Assembly (NCBI GenBank): GCA_003024785.1
Contig: PUQB01000079.1
Location: 1 to 64,000, forward strand
DNA length: 64,000 nucleotides
Direction of reading: 5' to 3'
From: Selaginella tamariscina
Taxonomy: Eukaryota > Streptophyta > Lycopodiopsida > Selaginellales > Selaginellaceae
Shown here: positions 61,579 through 64,000 of the stretch, piece after piece
Position numbering within the stretch: position 1 is the first letter of the stretch
Layout: the number at the start of each line of letters is the position of its first letter
Made by a program: the position numbers and the translations under genes
Notes under the pieces: generated by a model
Databases searched by the model: none
What the model saw: the letters and a program-made list of their open reading frames with translations, nothing else
Told to the model about the DNA's origin: nothing

Positions 61579-63767
61579 TTAGTACGGATTGTACGTCGAG
61601 GTAGGTGAAGAAGGCGGTCTAGGCGGACGGTTCGGTGGCGGGTATGGCGATCCACGTTCCCTAGGTGGCACCGGGGGTGAATCGGCTGGTGGAGGTGAGG
61701 TGTGTAAGCTTGCTGATGAGGTGGCAGTGGTCTATCTTGGACTGGTGGAGGTGGCGGAGGAGGTGTGTAAGCTTGCTGATGAGGTGGCAATGGTCTATCT
61801 TGGACTGGCGGAGATTGCTGAGGTGTCGCTGGTGCATATTGCTGAGGTGGCGGTGGTACATTTTGTTGGTACGGAGGCATGTTCTGTTGATATGGTGGCA
61901 CATTTGGTGGCATATTCTGCTGGTTCTGCTGCTGGTACGGAGGCACGTTTTGTTGGTATGGAGGCATATTCTGTTGCTGGTACGGAGGTACATTCTGCTG
62001 ATAGGGTGGCAGATTCTGCTGTGGAGGTGGTATATTCTGGTACTGCGGTGGTGCATTCGCACTGTAGCGCTGGAAAGACGGTGGTCCTGGAGGCGGCAGT
62101 GTCGATGCCGGCTGCTGACTAGGAGCTGAAACTGGTGACTCAGCAGTAATTGGAGCTGACTCAGCAGTTACTGGAGCCGACTCGGTGACTGTTGCTGGTG
62201 ACTGTGGCACTTCTGCAGTCTGAGGTGGAGTTTCAACTGCAGTCGTGGCAGAAGTTGGTGATCCACGTGGCGATATTGAGGGTGCTTTGATTGTTTTCTT
62301 CTCCTTGATAACTTCCAGGACCTTGTTGCCTCGTCTATGAATGCCTCGTATCCTTCTATTTTCTTATCACGATGTCAATCTGCAAGTCACATGTTACACA
62401 TACATACACATATATATGTGTGTATGTGTGTATATTAATATATAATTTAATATAATTAATGAAAACTAACCTGCTTAAATCCTTCACAATTCTCCTTGAG
62501 AGTTTTCAGGCCCACTTCGGCACCTTCAGAGTATGGGTATCTGCAATAAAATATAAGCATATTCGCCGGTTTATCATACTAACTTACCCGTAAATACGGC
62601 AGGACAGTGGCGGGAAAGCAATATATACCAAATTTTCTTTCCTGGCAACGTCCAGTGCGCTCCTGTAAAGTATATGTTAATATATATAGACGCTTATTTT
62701 TATGTATAGATGCATATATACTTCCACGTGTATGTATAATAAGATGTATATGCATCTCTCACACGCACACGCACGTGCATACGTACATATAGAAATATAT
62801 GTCTCGTTTCTTACTTGTATGCTTTCATAAGGTTCTCATCGGACTCCCTGGCGTTTGTCTGGTCGTTTTTCTTGTACACAGGTCCAACAGTGTGGATGAC
62901 TCTAGACACAGGCAGATTAAAAGCCCTGCACAACATTGACATGCGAATATTATTTTCTATATCCATATATATATATATCTGTGTGTGTGTGTGTGGTGTA
63001 CATACTTATTCTATTACTCATACCTTGTACTAATGGCATCTCCAACTTCAGCTTTGATCCCTTGAGGAGCAACATCTGGAAGTCTCTGAGTGGCATCCAA
63101 GAGTCTTGAACCTGCAGCTTTGAAAAGCACTGCACGAAGAACAAAAATTAATAAATAAACAAAAAATGGACTAATAATTATTATTTAACTGCATAAACAG
63201 AAAACAAGTGCTTACAAACTAGTTCTAGTTTGTTAGTTATATTTAATGTACATTTATCGCATGCGTGTGTGTGTGTATCATGTACCACAATCACATACGT
63301 AAAACGTATTTAGTTTACACAAGCATGCGTGCGTGTTGAAGACGTTCTTACCTGCATTCACAGCAGGACCAGTGTTCAATCTCTTGTTAGCAGGAGCAAT
63401 CTGTACATCAAAGCAATTCAGTCACTAAAAACGACAATTTACATACACACACACACATACATATATACTGTATACACACCTATATATACACATACGTACC
63501 ACAGCATCTGATCGTCCATCAACAGTCCACTTAGATAGATCACCAAAGTAAATGGTACAGAAGCAAGTAGGAGAGAGCTTAAAATGCTCACGTTGAAGGA
63601 GCTCAGTAGGAGGTGGCGGTGGGGTTAACCACTCCATCACCTTTGATTTCTGCTTGGTAGGATCGTACGGTCGGGGTGTCCCCGGTTTAGGTCTCGGAGA
63701 ACCCGGTAACCCGGGTATCTGACTCCCCGGAAAGTTTAACCCAGGCTTAAACAAAACAAAAATAATC

Positions 63768-63799
<32 letters not shown>

Positions 63800-64000
63800 A
63801 ACTTTAGAAGCGCTAGTAAGTTACACATACTATATATGTGTATATAAACCTACACATTAGATGCATACATATCTACGAATAGATACACGTTAAGTAACTA
63901 TAGTCTAAATTAACTAACCATTGAACTGTTAAGCCCCGGTGAAGACGACGGAGGCCGAGCTGACGTGGACTGTGCATCCATTGGTGCAGACGGAGCAGTT
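61579..64000 (-). CDS. Macro-domain protein with Pro/Gln-rich tail
   Basis: Macro domains bind or hydrolyse ADP-ribose and related metabolites. Eight exons were joined (63981 or upstream-63919, 63745-63500, 63400-63352, 63129-63024, 62925-62815, 62662-62588, 62540-62471, 62379-61579). A Pro-rich N-terminus (SQIPGLPGSPRPKPGTPRP) precedes a macro domain with AVVIAPANKRLNTGPAV, FKAAGSRLLDA, LPVSRVIHTVGPVY, YIAFPPLSCRIYGYPYSEGA and LKENCEGFKQ. A long tail has a TAESAP-type repeat and repeated NMPPYQQNVPPYQQ units, ending TSTYNPY. The usual GGGGVDGAIH loop is replaced by NTGPAVNAVLF. Single bases are missing at about 62357, 62326 and 61695. From the ATG at 63981 the frame is then 508 codons. The frame stays open to the window edge, so the true start may lie beyond it. 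Confidence 0.85.

Noticed and set aside
61589-62122. Plus-strand frames of 154-177 residues opposite the macro gene tail
   Set aside because: Antisense of the low-complexity Pro/Gln repeat; no initiation context or family similarity.
19767-62379. Programmed ribosomal frameshifting as cause of the recurrent frame breaks
   Set aside because: The breaks occur in unrelated contexts without a shared slippery motif, and most read as missing bases in homopolymers, so assembly error is simpler.

Overview
The window is nuclear DNA from a plant. The evidence is a set of plant-type genes split by GT-AG introns, a nuclear tRNA-His(GUG), a PLS-type pentatricopeptide (PPR) gene, an mTERF gene, telo-box (AAACCCTA) motifs at gene starts, and a deleted Ty3/gypsy chromovirus. 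Non-coding DNA is very AT-rich and full of (TG)n, (AG)n and (TA)n microsatellites, many sitting inside introns next to splice donors. The exact lineage cannot be read from the sequence. A cytochrome b5 domain fused to the fatty acid 2-hydroxylase is unlike Arabidopsis and would fit an early-diverging lineage, but this is inference.

Layout. 1-12 kb holds a broken P-loop NTPase gene (2233-4432, -), an imperfect direct repeat, a complete but internally deleted chromovirus with 5-bp target duplication (5516-9657, -), an older gag relic and tRNA-like repeats. 12-19.7 kb is a gene desert with a 1.1-kb foldback sequence. 19.8-25.6 kb carries ISY1 (-), tRNA-His (-) and an MFSD12-like transporter (+). 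28.3-39.5 kb carries a small unknown gene (-), a GDSL lipase (+) convergent with N-carbamoylputrescine amidase (-), then mTERF (-) divergent from PPR (+). 44.7-46 kb has an F-box gene. 50.8-64 kb is gene-dense: a carboxylesterase (+), ISCA2-like Fe-S assembly factor (-), b5-fatty acid 2-hydroxylase (+), TIM44 (-) and a macro-domain protein (-, possibly continuing past the right edge).

How the genes relate. There is no operon logic. Four genes serve mitochondria or organelles: mTERF and PPR (organellar gene expression), ISCA2 (4Fe-4S maturation) and TIM44 (protein import). ISY1 is spliceosomal. The others are metabolic enzymes or a transporter. Several pairs are head-to-head with 150-450 bp between starts and probably share promoter regions.

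The most important general observation: nearly every conserved gene needs one to five single-base corrections, mostly deletions and several in short homopolymers, to restore an otherwise perfect family-like reading frame. With the corrections all but one of these coding sequences become an exact multiple of three; the F-box gene could not be resolved. This pattern across unrelated housekeeping genes looks more like uncorrected long-read assembly errors than pseudogenes. Exon coordinates below were derived by hand from splice sites, reading frame and remembered family similarity; no search was run.
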